Shown: positions 1-7,073 of the stretch, piece by piece
Position numbering within the stretch: position 1 is the stretch's first letter
How the letters are laid out: the number at the start of each line of letters is the position of its first letter
Source: Chitinophagaceae bacterium
GTDB lineage: Bacteria > Bacteroidota > Bacteroidia > Chitinophagales > Chitinophagaceae
DNA: 9,127 nt
Direction: 5' to 3'
Assembly (NCBI GenBank): GCA_947461645.1
Contig: CANHMN010000055.1
Location: 1 to 9,127, forward strand
Program-made: the position numbers and the translations under genes
The notes under the pieces: generated by a model
What the model was told of the DNA's origin: nothing
Databases searched by the model: none
The model's input: the letters and a program-made list of their open reading frames with translations, nothing else

Positions 1-98
1 ATTGCTTTTTCGGGGTGTTTGTGGTTTGAACAGGATAAAACAACAAAACAAACCATTAAAAATCCTGTTGTTTTGAAAAAATCGAGTAGTTTATACAT
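1..98 (-). CDS. Lipoprotein of unknown function, N-terminal fragment (runs off the left edge)
   Basis: Only the first 32 codons are in the window, starting at the ATG at 98-96 on the minus strand. They encode a typical lipoprotein signal peptide: a Lys near the N-terminus (K3, K9), a hydrophobic core at about residues 13-21 (FLMVCFVVL), and a lipobox V-L-S-C with the lipidated Cys at residue 23, followed by SNHKHPEKA. The residues after the Cys are not acidic, so the surface-export signal seen on many Bacteroidota lipoproteins is not evident and a periplasm-facing location is somewhat more likely. The reading frame is open to the window edge. The gene is divergent from the M1 peptidase, with 84 bp between the start codons. 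Function cannot be told from this piece. The assignment as a real gene rests on the signal peptide alone. Confidence 0.72.
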   Translation of the reverse strand, partial: MYKLLDFFKTTGFLMVCFVVLSCSNHKHPEKA

Positions 99-114
99 CT
101 GCAAGAAATTACCC

Positions 115-155
115 TAAATGTACCAATTATCAGTAAATAATGTTAAGTACATTCG
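115..155. promoter_or_regulatory. Inverted repeat in divergent intergenic region, possible paired -7 elements
   Basis: The 84-bp gap between the divergent lipoprotein and M1 peptidase genes holds a perfect 7-bp inverted repeat, AATGTAC at 117-123 and GTACATT at 147-153. Read outward, each arm is a 7-of-8 match to the Bacteroidota -7 element TAnnTTTG: TACATTTA on the minus strand (122-115) and TACATTCG on the plus strand (148-155). Both lie at sensible distances from their start codons (98 and 183). No TTG-type -33 element is seen at normal spacing for either, so the arms could equally be an operator or chance in AT-rich DNA. Confidence 0.25.
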
Positions 156-182
156 TAACCTAAACAACTAATAGCATTACTG

Positions 183-1865
183 ATGAACAGAATTTACCTC
201 CTGTTGTTCTTGCTTATTCCATACAGCAATATCTTTTCTCAAAAAAAACTCCAATTCAATAATCAGGATACGCTAAGAGGCTCCAATGGTAGTGGAAGAC
301 AAAAATGGAATGTAGTTCACTACGACATTACAGTTAAGCCAAACGTTCAGGAACAAACCCTAACCGGAATAAGTATCATCAAATATATCGACAGTGGGAA
401 TAATGTTTTGCAAATTGACCTGCAGGAGCCTATGGTAATTGACAGCATTATTCAAAACCAAAGTGCACTTACATACACCAGAGATAAAAATGTGTATTGG
501 GTTAATACATCGGGCAGTGGTAAGAACGATGCTTCTTTTACAACAAAAATGCTGGTAATTTATTTTCAGGGCAAGCCCAGAAAAGCTGTAAACCCACCAT
601 GGGACGGCGGATGGATATGGAAAAAAGACAAAGCGGGTAATCCATGGATAAGTGTAGCTTGTCAGGGTTTGGGTGCAAGCTGCTGGTATCCCTGCAAAGA
701 TATTCAGTCGGATGAGCCCGACAGCGGCGCTATTCTTCGCATAATCGTTCCAGATAGCCTTACAGGAATTGGCAATGGCAGACTGCTTTCGAGCATTGCT
801 TTGCCAAGCGGCTTCACCCAACACAATTGGGAAGTAAGAAATCCTATCAACAATTACAATATCGTTCCTTACATCGGAAAATACACCAACTTCTCAGAGA
901 CATATAACGGAGAGAATGGTAAACTTGACATGAATTATTGGGTATTAAACTATAGCCTTGAAAAAGCGAAAAATCAATTTAAAGACGCTGTGAGAATGAT
1001 GGAAGCTTTTGAATATTGGTTTGGTCCCTACCCGTTTTATGAGGACGGATACAAGCTTGTTGAAGCACCACATTTGGGAATGGAACACCAAAGCGCTATT
1101 GCCTATGGCAACCAATACAAAAACGGTTACCTAGGGCGTGATTTATCCGGTTCCGGATGGGGATTAAAATGGGATTTCATCATCGTACATGAAAGTGGAC
1201 ATGAATGGTTTGCCAACAACATTACCACAAATGATATTGCAGACATGTGGGTGCATGAAGGTTTCACCAACTACAGTGAAACTCTTTTTACAGAATACTT
1301 TTACGGAAAAAAAGCTGCAGAAGATTACATCTCAGGTATTAGAAAAGACATACAGAACGACAAACCCATCATCGGATATTATGGTGTTAACAATGAAGGC
1401 AGCGGAGACATGTACAACAAAGGCGGAAACATGATCCACACAATTCGGCAAATCATTGGTGATGATAAAAAATTTAGGACAATATTAAGAGGACTCAACA
1501 ATAACTTTTACCACAAAACAGTCAACAGCCAAGACATTGAACAATACATCAATGAGGCAGCAGGAATGGATTTTAGTTCGATATTCAATCAATACCTTAG
1601 GACAACTAAAATACCTACAGTAGAATATTACTTAACAAAAAAGAAACTGTACTACCGTTGGAAAGATGCCATTGATAATTTATACCTGCCCATTGAAGTG
1701 AATACAGATGAAAAGAAATCAATCAAAATCATTCCTTCAAACGAATGGAAAGCTATCAAAATAGGCAAACGAAGTTCTTCAAACCGTTTCAGCGTAAACC
1801 GAAATTATTATGTGCTAACGCAACAAATCTTTGATAAGAAAAAGCAATCCGTCTTTGATGATTAA
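183..1865 (+). CDS. Secreted M1-family zinc metallopeptidase (aminopeptidase-like)
   Basis: A 560-residue peptidase of the M1 (gluzincin) family, expected to trim N-terminal residues from peptides outside the cytoplasm. The signal peptide is residues 1-19, with likely cleavage between S19 and Q20. An N-terminal beta domain follows (about 40-250). The catalytic domain has the exopeptidase-type motif as G-M-E-H-Q (299-303), the zinc site HESGH (H336, E337, H340) and the third ligand E359, exactly 18 residues after H340 within WVHEGF. Y411, in MYNKGG, is the likely transition-state tyrosine. All catalytic residues are present, so the enzyme should be active. The motif has His where classical aminopeptidase N has Asn (GAMEN), so substrate preference should not be inferred from that enzyme. 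There is no C-terminal sorting domain and no long ERAP1-like helical domain; the protein ends about 150 residues after Y411. It is convergent with a second M1 gene and apparently monocistronic. Confidence 0.93.
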   Translation: MNRIYLLLFLLIPYSNIFSQKKLQFNNQDTLRGSNGSGRQKWNVVHYDITVKPNVQEQTLTGISIIKYIDSGNNVLQIDLQEPMVIDSIIQNQSALTYTRDKNVYWVNTSGSGKNDASFTTKMLVIYFQGKPRKAVNPPWDGGWIWKKDKAGNPWISVACQGLGASCWYPCKDIQSDEPDSGAILRIIVPDSLTGIGNGRLLSSIALPSGFTQHNWEVRNPINNYNIVPYIGKYTNFSETYNGENGKLDMNYWVLNYSLEKAKNQFKDAVRMMEAFEYWFGPYPFYEDGYKLVEAPHLGMEHQSAIAYGNQYKNGYLGRDLSGSGWGLKWDFIIVHESGHEWFANNITTNDIADMWVHEGFTNYSETLFTEYFYGKKAAEDYISGIRKDIQNDKPIIGYYGVNNEGSGDMYNKGGNMIHTIRQIIGDDKKFRTILRGLNNNFYHKTVNSQDIEQYINEAAGMDFSSIFNQYLRTTKIPTVEYYLTKKKLYYRWKDAIDNLYLPIEVNTDEKKSIKIIPSNEWKAIKIGKRSSSNRFSVNRNYYVLTQQIFDKKKQSVFDD

Positions 1866-1867
1866 AT

Positions 1868-1885
1868 AGTAATTCTAGAATTATT
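1868..1885. terminator. AT-rich palindrome at convergent junction, possible weak bidirectional terminator
   Basis: TAATTCTAGAATTA at 1870-1883 is a perfect 14-bp palindrome lying between, and partly inside, the stop regions of the two convergent M1 genes. It contains the minus-strand gene's TAA (1883-1881). With A1868-U1885 and G1869-U1884 added, RNA could form a stem of about 7 bp with a CUAG loop. The stem has almost no GC pairs and only a short T run follows on the plus side, so it would be a weak terminator. It could also be a protein-binding palindrome or chance. Confidence 0.3.
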
Positions 1886-3845
1886 TTGAACCCGGAGTTG
1901 CTGTCCATTTGTTGTTGTCGAAATTGACATCCGGCATAATTTTATCAGCATCGAGGCTTACGCTTTTCAAAGGTTCATTCACATTGATTTTGAAGGAAAA
2001 CACTTGGGTGTTGTTCCATATTTCAACGGGCAGTTTGATGTCGTAGGAATTACCTGAAACAGTTTCATATTTCACCAATACAGGCATTGCCATTTCTTCC
2101 GCATTGGAAATCGTGACAAGGTATGATTTCTCACTTTCCTTGGTTACTGAAACAATTGTTTGATCGAGTTTGTGATTTTTCAAAAACCACGCTTTCCAAA
2201 ACCAGTCCAATTGTTCGCCCGATGCGTTGTTCATCGTCCGGAAAAAATCCCATGGCGTTGGATGTTTGAATGCCCAATTTTTAATGTAAGTGCGAAAAGC
2301 GAAATCAAAACGTTCCGGTCCTAAAATCACATTCCTCAACAATTCTAATCCATAAGCTGGTTTGTAATAGAGTGCGATACCAATGTTTTCCTCTCTCATC
2401 GCATCTGGTGTATTGAAAATACTCTCCGAAAAGGAGGAAAAATAATAATTGGCAGCCTGTTCTCCATTTGTGGGCACACTCTTGTATTCTCCATTGTTAA
2501 AGTCATCATCAGCCAACGAATTGATGAAGGTATTGAATCCTTCGTCCATCCAACCGTATCGTCTTTCATTGCTACCTACAATCATAGGAAACCAAGTATG
2601 ACCGAATTCATGATCGGTAACGCCAAACAATCCCTCTCCTTCTGCACGCGCACCACAAAAAACTATACCGGGATATTCCATCCCACCTACATTGCTTGCT
2701 ACATTTACAGCTATCGGATAAGGATACTCGAACCAACGTTTGCTGTAGTTTTCAATACTTCCTTTGATGTATTCTGTTGATCTGTCCCATGCTCCTTTTC
2801 CTTTTGATTCTTTAGGATAAAAACTCATGGCCAGTGCCGATTTACCAGAAGGAAGCTGAATCTTAGCGGCATCCCAAATAAAAGCTGCTGAACTGGCCCA
2901 TGATACATCGCGGGCGTTCTTTAGGCTGAAACGCCATGTTTTGGTGCCTGGTTTCCTTACGCCTTTATTGGATGTAGCGACTTCCTCTGCAGTTCTTATG
3001 TAAACCGTCTTATCGCTTTCTTTGGCTGCAGACAAGCGCTTCATTTGTTCAGCAGTCAATACTTCAGATGGATTAAGCAAAACACCCCCTGCTGCTACAA
3101 TATGATTTTCAGGAGCGGTTATGTTGAACTCAAAATCTCCATACTCAAGGTAGAATTCACTTGGGCCAAGGTAAGGATCGGTATTCCAACCGGAAACATC
3201 ATCATACACACACATCCTAGGATACCACTGCGCAATGGTAAAAACATCACCTGAACTTGTTTTCATGATGCCAAAACGGTCTGCACCATATTCAGGAATC
3301 TGATAAGAATAAGCAATGACGATGTTGGTTACACCACCATTTGCAGATAAGGGTTCTTTCAATTTTAATTGCATTCTTGTGTCATTCACCACATAATCGG
3401 CATTCTTTTTTTCGGAAACAACTTCAACTTTTATCAATTCGAATCCACCATCAAAAGGCTTGGAAGCATCGCCGTATCTGCTTCTTACATTAACAGGCAT
3501 CCTAAGTTGCCCTCTGCTGTTTCTGTTGAAAAGATTCTGATCGAGCTGAAGCCATAAGTAGGATAGTTCCAGTGGACTATTGTTTTGGTATCTGATGCTT
3601 ACCGTTCCTGTTAAAGTTCTTTTGATGTCATCGAAAGTCACATCCATTTTATAATCTGCTCTGTTTTGCCAATAACCTGTATTTGGTGAGCCAGAAGCAG
3701 CTCTTGTTGTTGCGTCGAAGGTTGGGTAAGACAAAGGGGCAAACAAATCATGAGGATCGTAAGAAGAACTAATCGAAGCATCTTCCTGAGCATACAATGC
3801 ATTCGTTATACTTAATACCGAAAGCAAAAGCAAAATTCTTTTCAT
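1881..3845 (-). CDS. Secreted M1-family zinc metallopeptidase, Bacteroidota long type
   Basis: A 654-residue M1-family peptidase with signal peptide residues 1-19 (L-Y-A, then Gln20), so exported. The N-terminal beta domain starts around residue 60 ([16 protein letters not shown]). The exopeptidase-type motif reads G-G-M-E-Y-P (387-392), with Tyr where aminopeptidase N has Asn. The zinc site is HEFGH (H412, E413, H416), with third ligand E435 in [11 protein letters not shown]493/Y494 in YYKPAYG is the probable catalytic tyrosine. A C-terminal beta-rich segment of about 100 residues ends the protein. All key residues are intact. It differs clearly from the convergent M1 gene in length, motif variants and C-terminus, so this is not a recent tandem duplication. 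It is the last gene of the trxB-folB-TPR series, 36 bp after the TPR gene. A TAACTTTA sequence (3876-3869), one base off a -7 element, might give it its own promoter. The physiological substrate is unknown. Confidence 0.93.
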   Translation of the reverse strand: MKRILLLLSVLSITNALYAQEDASISSSYDPHDLFAPLSYPTFDATTRAASGSPNTGYWQNRADYKMDVTFDDIKRTLTGTVSIRYQNNSPLELSYLWLQLDQNLFNRNSRGQLRMPVNVRSRYGDASKPFDGGFELIKVEVVSEKKNADYVVNDTRMQLKLKEPLSANGGVTNIVIAYSYQIPEYGADRFGIMKTSSGDVFTIAQWYPRMCVYDDVSGWNTDPYLGPSEFYLEYGDFEFNITAPENHIVAAGGVLLNPSEVLTAEQMKRLSAAKESDKTVYIRTAEEVATSNKGVRKPGTKTWRFSLKNARDVSWASSAAFIWDAAKIQLPSGKSALAMSFYPKESKGKGAWDRSTEYIKGSIENYSKRWFEYPYPIAVNVASNVGGMEYPGIVFCGARAEGEGLFGVTDHEFGHTWFPMIVGSNERRYGWMDEGFNTFINSLADDDFNNGEYKSVPTNGEQAANYYFSSFSESIFNTPDAMREENIGIALYYKPAYGLELLRNVILGPERFDFAFRTYIKNWAFKHPTPWDFFRTMNNASGEQLDWFWKAWFLKNHKLDQTIVSVTKESEKSYLVTISNAEEMAMPVLVKYETVSGNSYDIKLPVEIWNNTQVFSFKINVNEPLKSVSLDADKIMPDVNFDNNKWTATPGSK

Positions 3846-3881
3846 AAATGAAGTTTAGTAGGGAAAAGTAAAGTTAATCCA

Positions 3882-4658
3882 TCACTGCCATTGTTGAAGG
3901 AGCTCTTCGGCCTGTTTTTTAATAAAGAGATCATCTTCCGTAAAGGTGTTGTCTTCTTTAATTTTTATCAGACAAGAAACAGCTTTTGATTTTTGATCAA
4001 GTTTCTCGTAAGCTTTAGCCAATTCAAGGAAATTAAGCAGAAAATGCGGACTTAATGCAGCAGCTTTTTCGTAGGCCTGAACCGCTTTTTCAAAAGACGC
4101 ATCAGGCAATCCGCCGTAAATAATTTTAATGGCAGCTTTCTCCACAAAATTAAGACTGCTTACTTCAAAATACCATTTCCCTAAAACATGCCATGCTTTT
4201 GCGTTGTTGGGATTGATGTTGATTGCACGTTGAGCATATAGTTTTATTTCCTTCACTGCATTCACTTTTTCCTTACCAGACTTTGAAAGGGCAATCCTGC
4301 CTTGCGCGATGCTTACCGCCAAATTGGATTCGTCTGATTGCGGGTGGTGTTTCAATGCCATTTGAGCAAACGACAAGGAGGAGGTAAAGTACTTTTCCTT
4401 GATAGTCTTATTGGTTTCTCTTGCTCCTATTCTTCCGCAGAGCTCGCTGCACTTGTACAATACTTTTAGGTCTGTGGGATTTAATTTTTGTGCCTCACCA
4501 AAATAATAAAGCGCTTTTTTCTCATTGAGCTGCTTTTCCATGGCTGTTCCATTGCGGCAAAGTTCTTCAAATTTTTGAGCAACTAAGGTTGTGGTACCGA
4601 ATGCGAGTAGAATAAAAAAAAGAAAAATGATTTTAAGGCAAAAAGCATTCCTTTTCAT
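3882..4658 (-). CDS. Exported TPR protein resembling eukaryotic RMDN (regulator of microtubule dynamics) family
   Basis: A 258-residue protein with an N-terminal signal peptide (hydrophobic 8-26, likely cleavage A27-Q28), then helical repeats. TPR-like units are visible around 42-62 (ALYYFGEAQKLNP), 136-163 (YAQRAININPNNAKAWHVLGKWY) and 188-220 (ASFEKAVQAYEKAAALSP then LELAKAYEKL). The C-terminal half follows the layout I recall from animal RMDN/FAM82 proteins: a repeat ending in an A-x-H-x-x-G-x-W block, a basic segment (FVEKAAIKIIYGGLP, 171-185), an S-[FY]-E-K-A repeat, then L-x-K-A-x-x-E-D segments near the end. This is recognition from memory, not a search; a plain TPR protein is the conservative reading. 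It probably acts in the periplasm as a scaffold. Its ATG overlaps the folB stop codon (ATGA, 4658-4655), so the two are almost certainly translationally coupled. No enzymatic motif is seen. Confidence 0.85.
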   Translation of the reverse strand: MKRNAFCLKIIFLFFILLAFGTTTLVAQKFEELCRNGTAMEKQLNEKKALYYFGEAQKLNPTDLKVLYKCSELCGRIGARETNKTIKEKYFTSSLSFAQMALKHHPQSDESNLAVSIAQGRIALSKSGKEKVNAVKEIKLYAQRAININPNNAKAWHVLGKWYFEVSSLNFVEKAAIKIIYGGLPDASFEKAVQAYEKAAALSPHFLLNFLELAKAYEKLDQKSKAVSCLIKIKEDNTFTEDDLFIKKQAEELLQQWQ

Positions 4659-5017
4659 GAATCAAAAGTTTTTTGAAGCGAGACACCAACATTTCCTGAA
4701 AAACCAATGATTGGCGGATTGCATTTGGTAACGGTAAGGGATACATCAACAATTCGATCATCAAGCTCATGAATGGAATCAACAATGCGCTGTGCAAGTG
4801 TTTCCAATAAGGGTGTGGGTTGATTCATGAAAGCCTTAATAACATCATAAGCCTTACTGTAATCAAGGGTTTGACTGATCTCCTCAATTTTATCGGATGT
4901 TTTCATTTTAATATCCGCATTCACTTCAAAGGTGCCTCCTGCTATCTTCTCCTCTTCATGCAATCCATGATAGGAATAAAACCTAAGGTTGTGCAGATGT
5001 ATGGTTAGCAAATTCAT
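4655..5017 (-). CDS. folB: Dihydroneopterin aldolase
   Basis: A 120-residue protein of normal FolB length. It converts 7,8-dihydroneopterin to 6-hydroxymethyl-7,8-dihydropterin plus glycolaldehyde in folate synthesis, in the cytoplasm, normally as a homo-octamer. Family landmarks are all visible: the N-terminal RFYSYHGLHEEE block with E23 in the position of the conserved active-site Glu, TLDYSKAYDVI with Y53, PLLETLAQRI with the pterin-binding E72, and TVTKCNPPIIG with the catalytic K98. It lies 36 bp downstream of trxB and its last codons overlap the TPR gene start by 4 bp, so it is inside an operon. No other folate gene (folE, folP, folK) is in the window, so the context does not add to the call; the sequence motifs are sufficient. 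Confidence 0.95.
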   Translation of the reverse strand: MNLLTIHLHNLRFYSYHGLHEEEKIAGGTFEVNADIKMKTSDKIEEISQTLDYSKAYDVIKAFMNQPTPLLETLAQRIVDSIHELDDRIVDVSLTVTKCNPPIIGFSGNVGVSLQKTFDS

Positions 5018-5053
5018 TGAATAAACTGTAAAAATTGAGCTGTGAAATATTTA

Positions 5054-6001
5054 TCAGTGTAATCCCTTTTCACCTAAATAACGTTCGGCATCCAATGCAG
5101 CCATACAGCCGCTACCCGCTGCCGTTACAGCTTGTCTGTAATGTTTGTCCTGAACATCGCCGGAAGCAAAAACTCCTTCCACATTCGTTTTGCTAGTACC
5201 GGGAATGGTTTTGATGTATCCAGTCTCATCCATATCTATCCACCCTTTGAAAATCCCACTATTAGGCTCGTGACCAATAGCAACAAAAAAAGCACTTACC
5301 GGAATTTCAGTTTTTTCTTGCGTAAGCCTGTTGTTGATTCTAACTGCCTCCACTTTTTTCTCTCCTAATATTTCATCCGTTTCAGCATTCCAGTACACTT
5401 TGATGTTTGAAGTTGCTAGTACCCTATCCTGCATAACTTTGCTTGCACGCATTTGGTCTCTTCTAACAATCATATGAACGGTTGTACAAAGCTTAGAGAG
5501 GTATAATGCCTCTTCGGCAGCTGTATCACCTGCACCAACTATAGCTACTTCTTTTCCTTTGAAAAAGAAGCCATCGCATACTGCACAGGCACTTACTCCA
5601 AATCCATTCAATCTTTGTTCTGACGGCAATCCCAGCCACTTGGCAGATGCCCCTGTACTTATGATTACCGAATTGGCCTCTATCCATTTCTCTTCATCAA
5701 TTTGTACTTTAAGCGGATGGCCTGAAAAATCTACAGCAGTAGCCATTCCGTAGCGTATATCAGCACCCATTCTTTGGGCTTGTTTTTCAAAATGAACCAT
5801 CATCTCAGGCCCTTGAATTCCATCAGGATAACCCGGATAATTTTCTACTTCAGTTGTAATGGTCAACTGACCACCCGGTTGAATACCCTGATAAAGAACC
5901 GGTTTTAAATTTGCCCTTGAAGCATAAATCGCAGCAGTGTATCCTGCCGGACCTGAACCGATAATAAGACAACTAACTTTTTCTGTATGATTTTGATCCA
6001 T
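5054..6001 (-). CDS. trxB: Thioredoxin-disulfide reductase
   Basis: A 315-residue low-molecular-weight flavoprotein that passes electrons from NADPH through FAD and a redox disulfide to thioredoxin in the cytoplasm. The FAD-binding motif GSGPAG is at residues 15-20. The redox pair is C139-A-V-C142 in the ACAVCDG context, using Val where E. coli TrxB has Thr. The NADPH-binding motif GAGDTA is at 156-161, with V-R-R at 179-181 as the 2'-phosphate binding patch. The C-terminal FAD segment is ASGDVQDKHYRQAVTAAGSG (279-298). Length and motifs match the bacterial family with no C-terminal thioredoxin fusion. The ATG is 44 bp after the DUF4249 stop. An AGAGG sequence sits about 15 bp upstream of it, which is rather far to act as a Shine-Dalgarno. 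No -7 element is seen in the gap, so it may be co-transcribed with the DUF4249 gene. Confidence 0.96.
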   Translation of the reverse strand: MDQNHTEKVSCLIIGSGPAGYTAAIYASRANLKPVLYQGIQPGGQLTITTEVENYPGYPDGIQGPEMMVHFEKQAQRMGADIRYGMATAVDFSGHPLKVQIDEEKWIEANSVIISTGASAKWLGLPSEQRLNGFGVSACAVCDGFFFKGKEVAIVGAGDTAAEEALYLSKLCTTVHMIVRRDQMRASKVMQDRVLATSNIKVYWNAETDEILGEKKVEAVRINNRLTQEKTEIPVSAFFVAIGHEPNSGIFKGWIDMDETGYIKTIPGTSKTNVEGVFASGDVQDKHYRQAVTAAGSGCMAALDAERYLGEKGLH

Positions 6002-6045
6002 GATAATTGTATTTCCTCTTTATTAAATTATTTAAATGTAGATTC

Positions 6046-6921
6046 TTATTCCACCACCATTGTTTTGTACCATGACGCATACCCGCAAAAAGCACCCAAA
6101 GCGCCGTTAGAAATATTTCCTAAAACTTTATTCGGTTGAGAAAATGGATTTCCAATACTTTGTTGCGCGAATTCCCAGGTATTCCAAAAATTATAAGTGG
6201 CTCTGTCAATGTTACAAATTTTTAATGTCACTGTATCCGATTTTCTGAAAAAGTTTTCCTCAAATTCAGTAGGATTGTTTCTGTTTATACCGGGCTCAAC
6301 CTGCACAGTGTAGGTCGTTCCATCTACAACATCATCATTGTAAACGGAGTTTCTACCAGGATAGAAAGTTTCGCTGTTTTTTTTGGTAAAATACCTTCCG
6401 CAATTACCCAAACCCGGAGGATCAGAAACGGTTAAAAACATTATCCGTTTGTTCGTGTCCGGATTCTGAGGAGCAGGTTTAAAAAATAAGGAATCCGGCA
6501 CTTTAGTTAAAGCGGGAATGTGTGTAGTTGCATTGTACGTTTTACCATCAGCAACAATGGTAAGTGTGTATGTTTTGTTGAACTCCCCCAACATGATGTT
6601 CGCAGGCGATGTAGTATCAACAGTGTAAAAATAAATGCTGTACCCCAAACCCAAGGGAATGCTGTATTCAACCAAGCGCTTGGTTTGAACTCCATCTGAC
6701 AAAAGCACTTCTGCATTGTGCACAAAAGATCCTGCTAACAATTGCGGATTGATTTGACTGAAATAATCAAGACTTTTGGTCAGCCTAATTACGGGCGGAA
6801 GTCCGTTTTCTATTTCACCATCCACCACCAGGGTTGGTGCTGATTCCTTTAAATCGAAGTCAATGTCCTTCTCGCAAGAAACGAACAGACCGGCTAATAA
6901 AAGAACAAGGAGGTGACGCAT
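6046..6921 (-). CDS. DUF4249-family outer-membrane lipoprotein
   Basis: A 291-residue lipoprotein. I start it at ATG 6921, not the in-frame TTG at 6963. From 6921 the protein begins directly with a lipoprotein signal (MRHLLVLLLAGLFVSC, lipidated C16), whereas the TTG start would put 14 extra residues in front and would lie right after a -7 element (6979-6972). The Cys is followed by acidic residues (EKDIDFD), the kind of signal that sends Bacteroidota lipoproteins to the cell surface. The mature part has the DUF4249 pattern: LVVDGEIENGLPPVIRLTKS near the N-terminus, then beta-rich sequence, and a C-terminal block GALGAFCGYASWYKTMVVE. Members are usually encoded beside a TonB-dependent receptor and thought to be partner lipoproteins; no such receptor is in this window. 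Substrate unknown. It precedes trxB by 44 bp in the same direction. Confidence 0.85.
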   Translation of the reverse strand: MRHLLVLLLAGLFVSCEKDIDFDLKESAPTLVVDGEIENGLPPVIRLTKSLDYFSQINPQLLAGSFVHNAEVLLSDGVQTKRLVEYSIPLGLGYSIYFYTVDTTSPANIMLGEFNKTYTLTIVADGKTYNATTHIPALTKVPDSLFFKPAPQNPDTNKRIMFLTVSDPPGLGNCGRYFTKKNSETFYPGRNSVYNDDVVDGTTYTVQVEPGINRNNPTEFEENFFRKSDTVTLKICNIDRATYNFWNTWEFAQQSIGNPFSQPNKVLGNISNGALGAFCGYASWYKTMVVE

Positions 6922-6971
6922 TTTTGGACTGTATTTATTTTGAGCAAATGAATGGCTTTTCAATTGCGCTG

Positions 6972-6979
6972 CAAAGTTA
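6972..6979 (-). promoter_or_regulatory. Bacteroidota -7 element (TAACTTTG) upstream of the DUF4249 gene
   Basis: Minus-strand TAACTTTG matches the TAnnTTTG consensus of the Bacteroidota primary sigma factor completely. It lies between the rpoD terminator and the DUF4249 gene, where a promoter is needed. It predicts transcription starting near 6965 with a leader of about 40-45 nt to the ATG at 6921. A TTG (7007-7005) upstream could be the -33 element, but the 25-bp spacing is longer than usual. Confidence 0.5.
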
Positions 6980-7017
6980 TAAAATCATAGCTGCATAATA
7001 GACTCAATTTCATCAAC

Positions 7018-7046
7018 AAAAAAATGCCCCGGAAGTTCCGAGGCAT
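7018..7046 (-). terminator. Intrinsic terminator of rpoD
   Basis: Read on the minus strand, a hairpin begins 28 bp after the rpoD stop codon. ATGCC pairs with GGCAT, there is one A-C mismatch, then CGGA pairs with TCCG around a 3-nt loop. Seven T residues follow directly (7024-7018). A GC-rich stem plus a T run is the standard rho-independent form, and it separates rpoD from the DUF4249 gene. Confidence 0.85.
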
Positions 7047-7073
7047 ATATAATTTTAATTGCAAGTTGAACTA

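Noticed and set aside
1..117. Plus-strand open frame of 38 codons ending at TAA 115-117, possibly the tail of an upstream gene
   Set aside because: It is antisense to the lipoprotein signal peptide on the minus strand, which has a recognisable lipobox, and its own translation resembles nothing known.
360..824. Minus-strand 154-codon open frame inside the first M1 peptidase
   Set aside because: It is a shadow of the peptidase coding frame with no signal peptide or domain pattern.
6922..6963. In-frame TTG at 6963 as start of the DUF4249 protein
   Set aside because: It would place 14 residues before the signal peptide and begins right at the predicted transcription start. The ATG at 6921 gives a standard lipoprotein signal.
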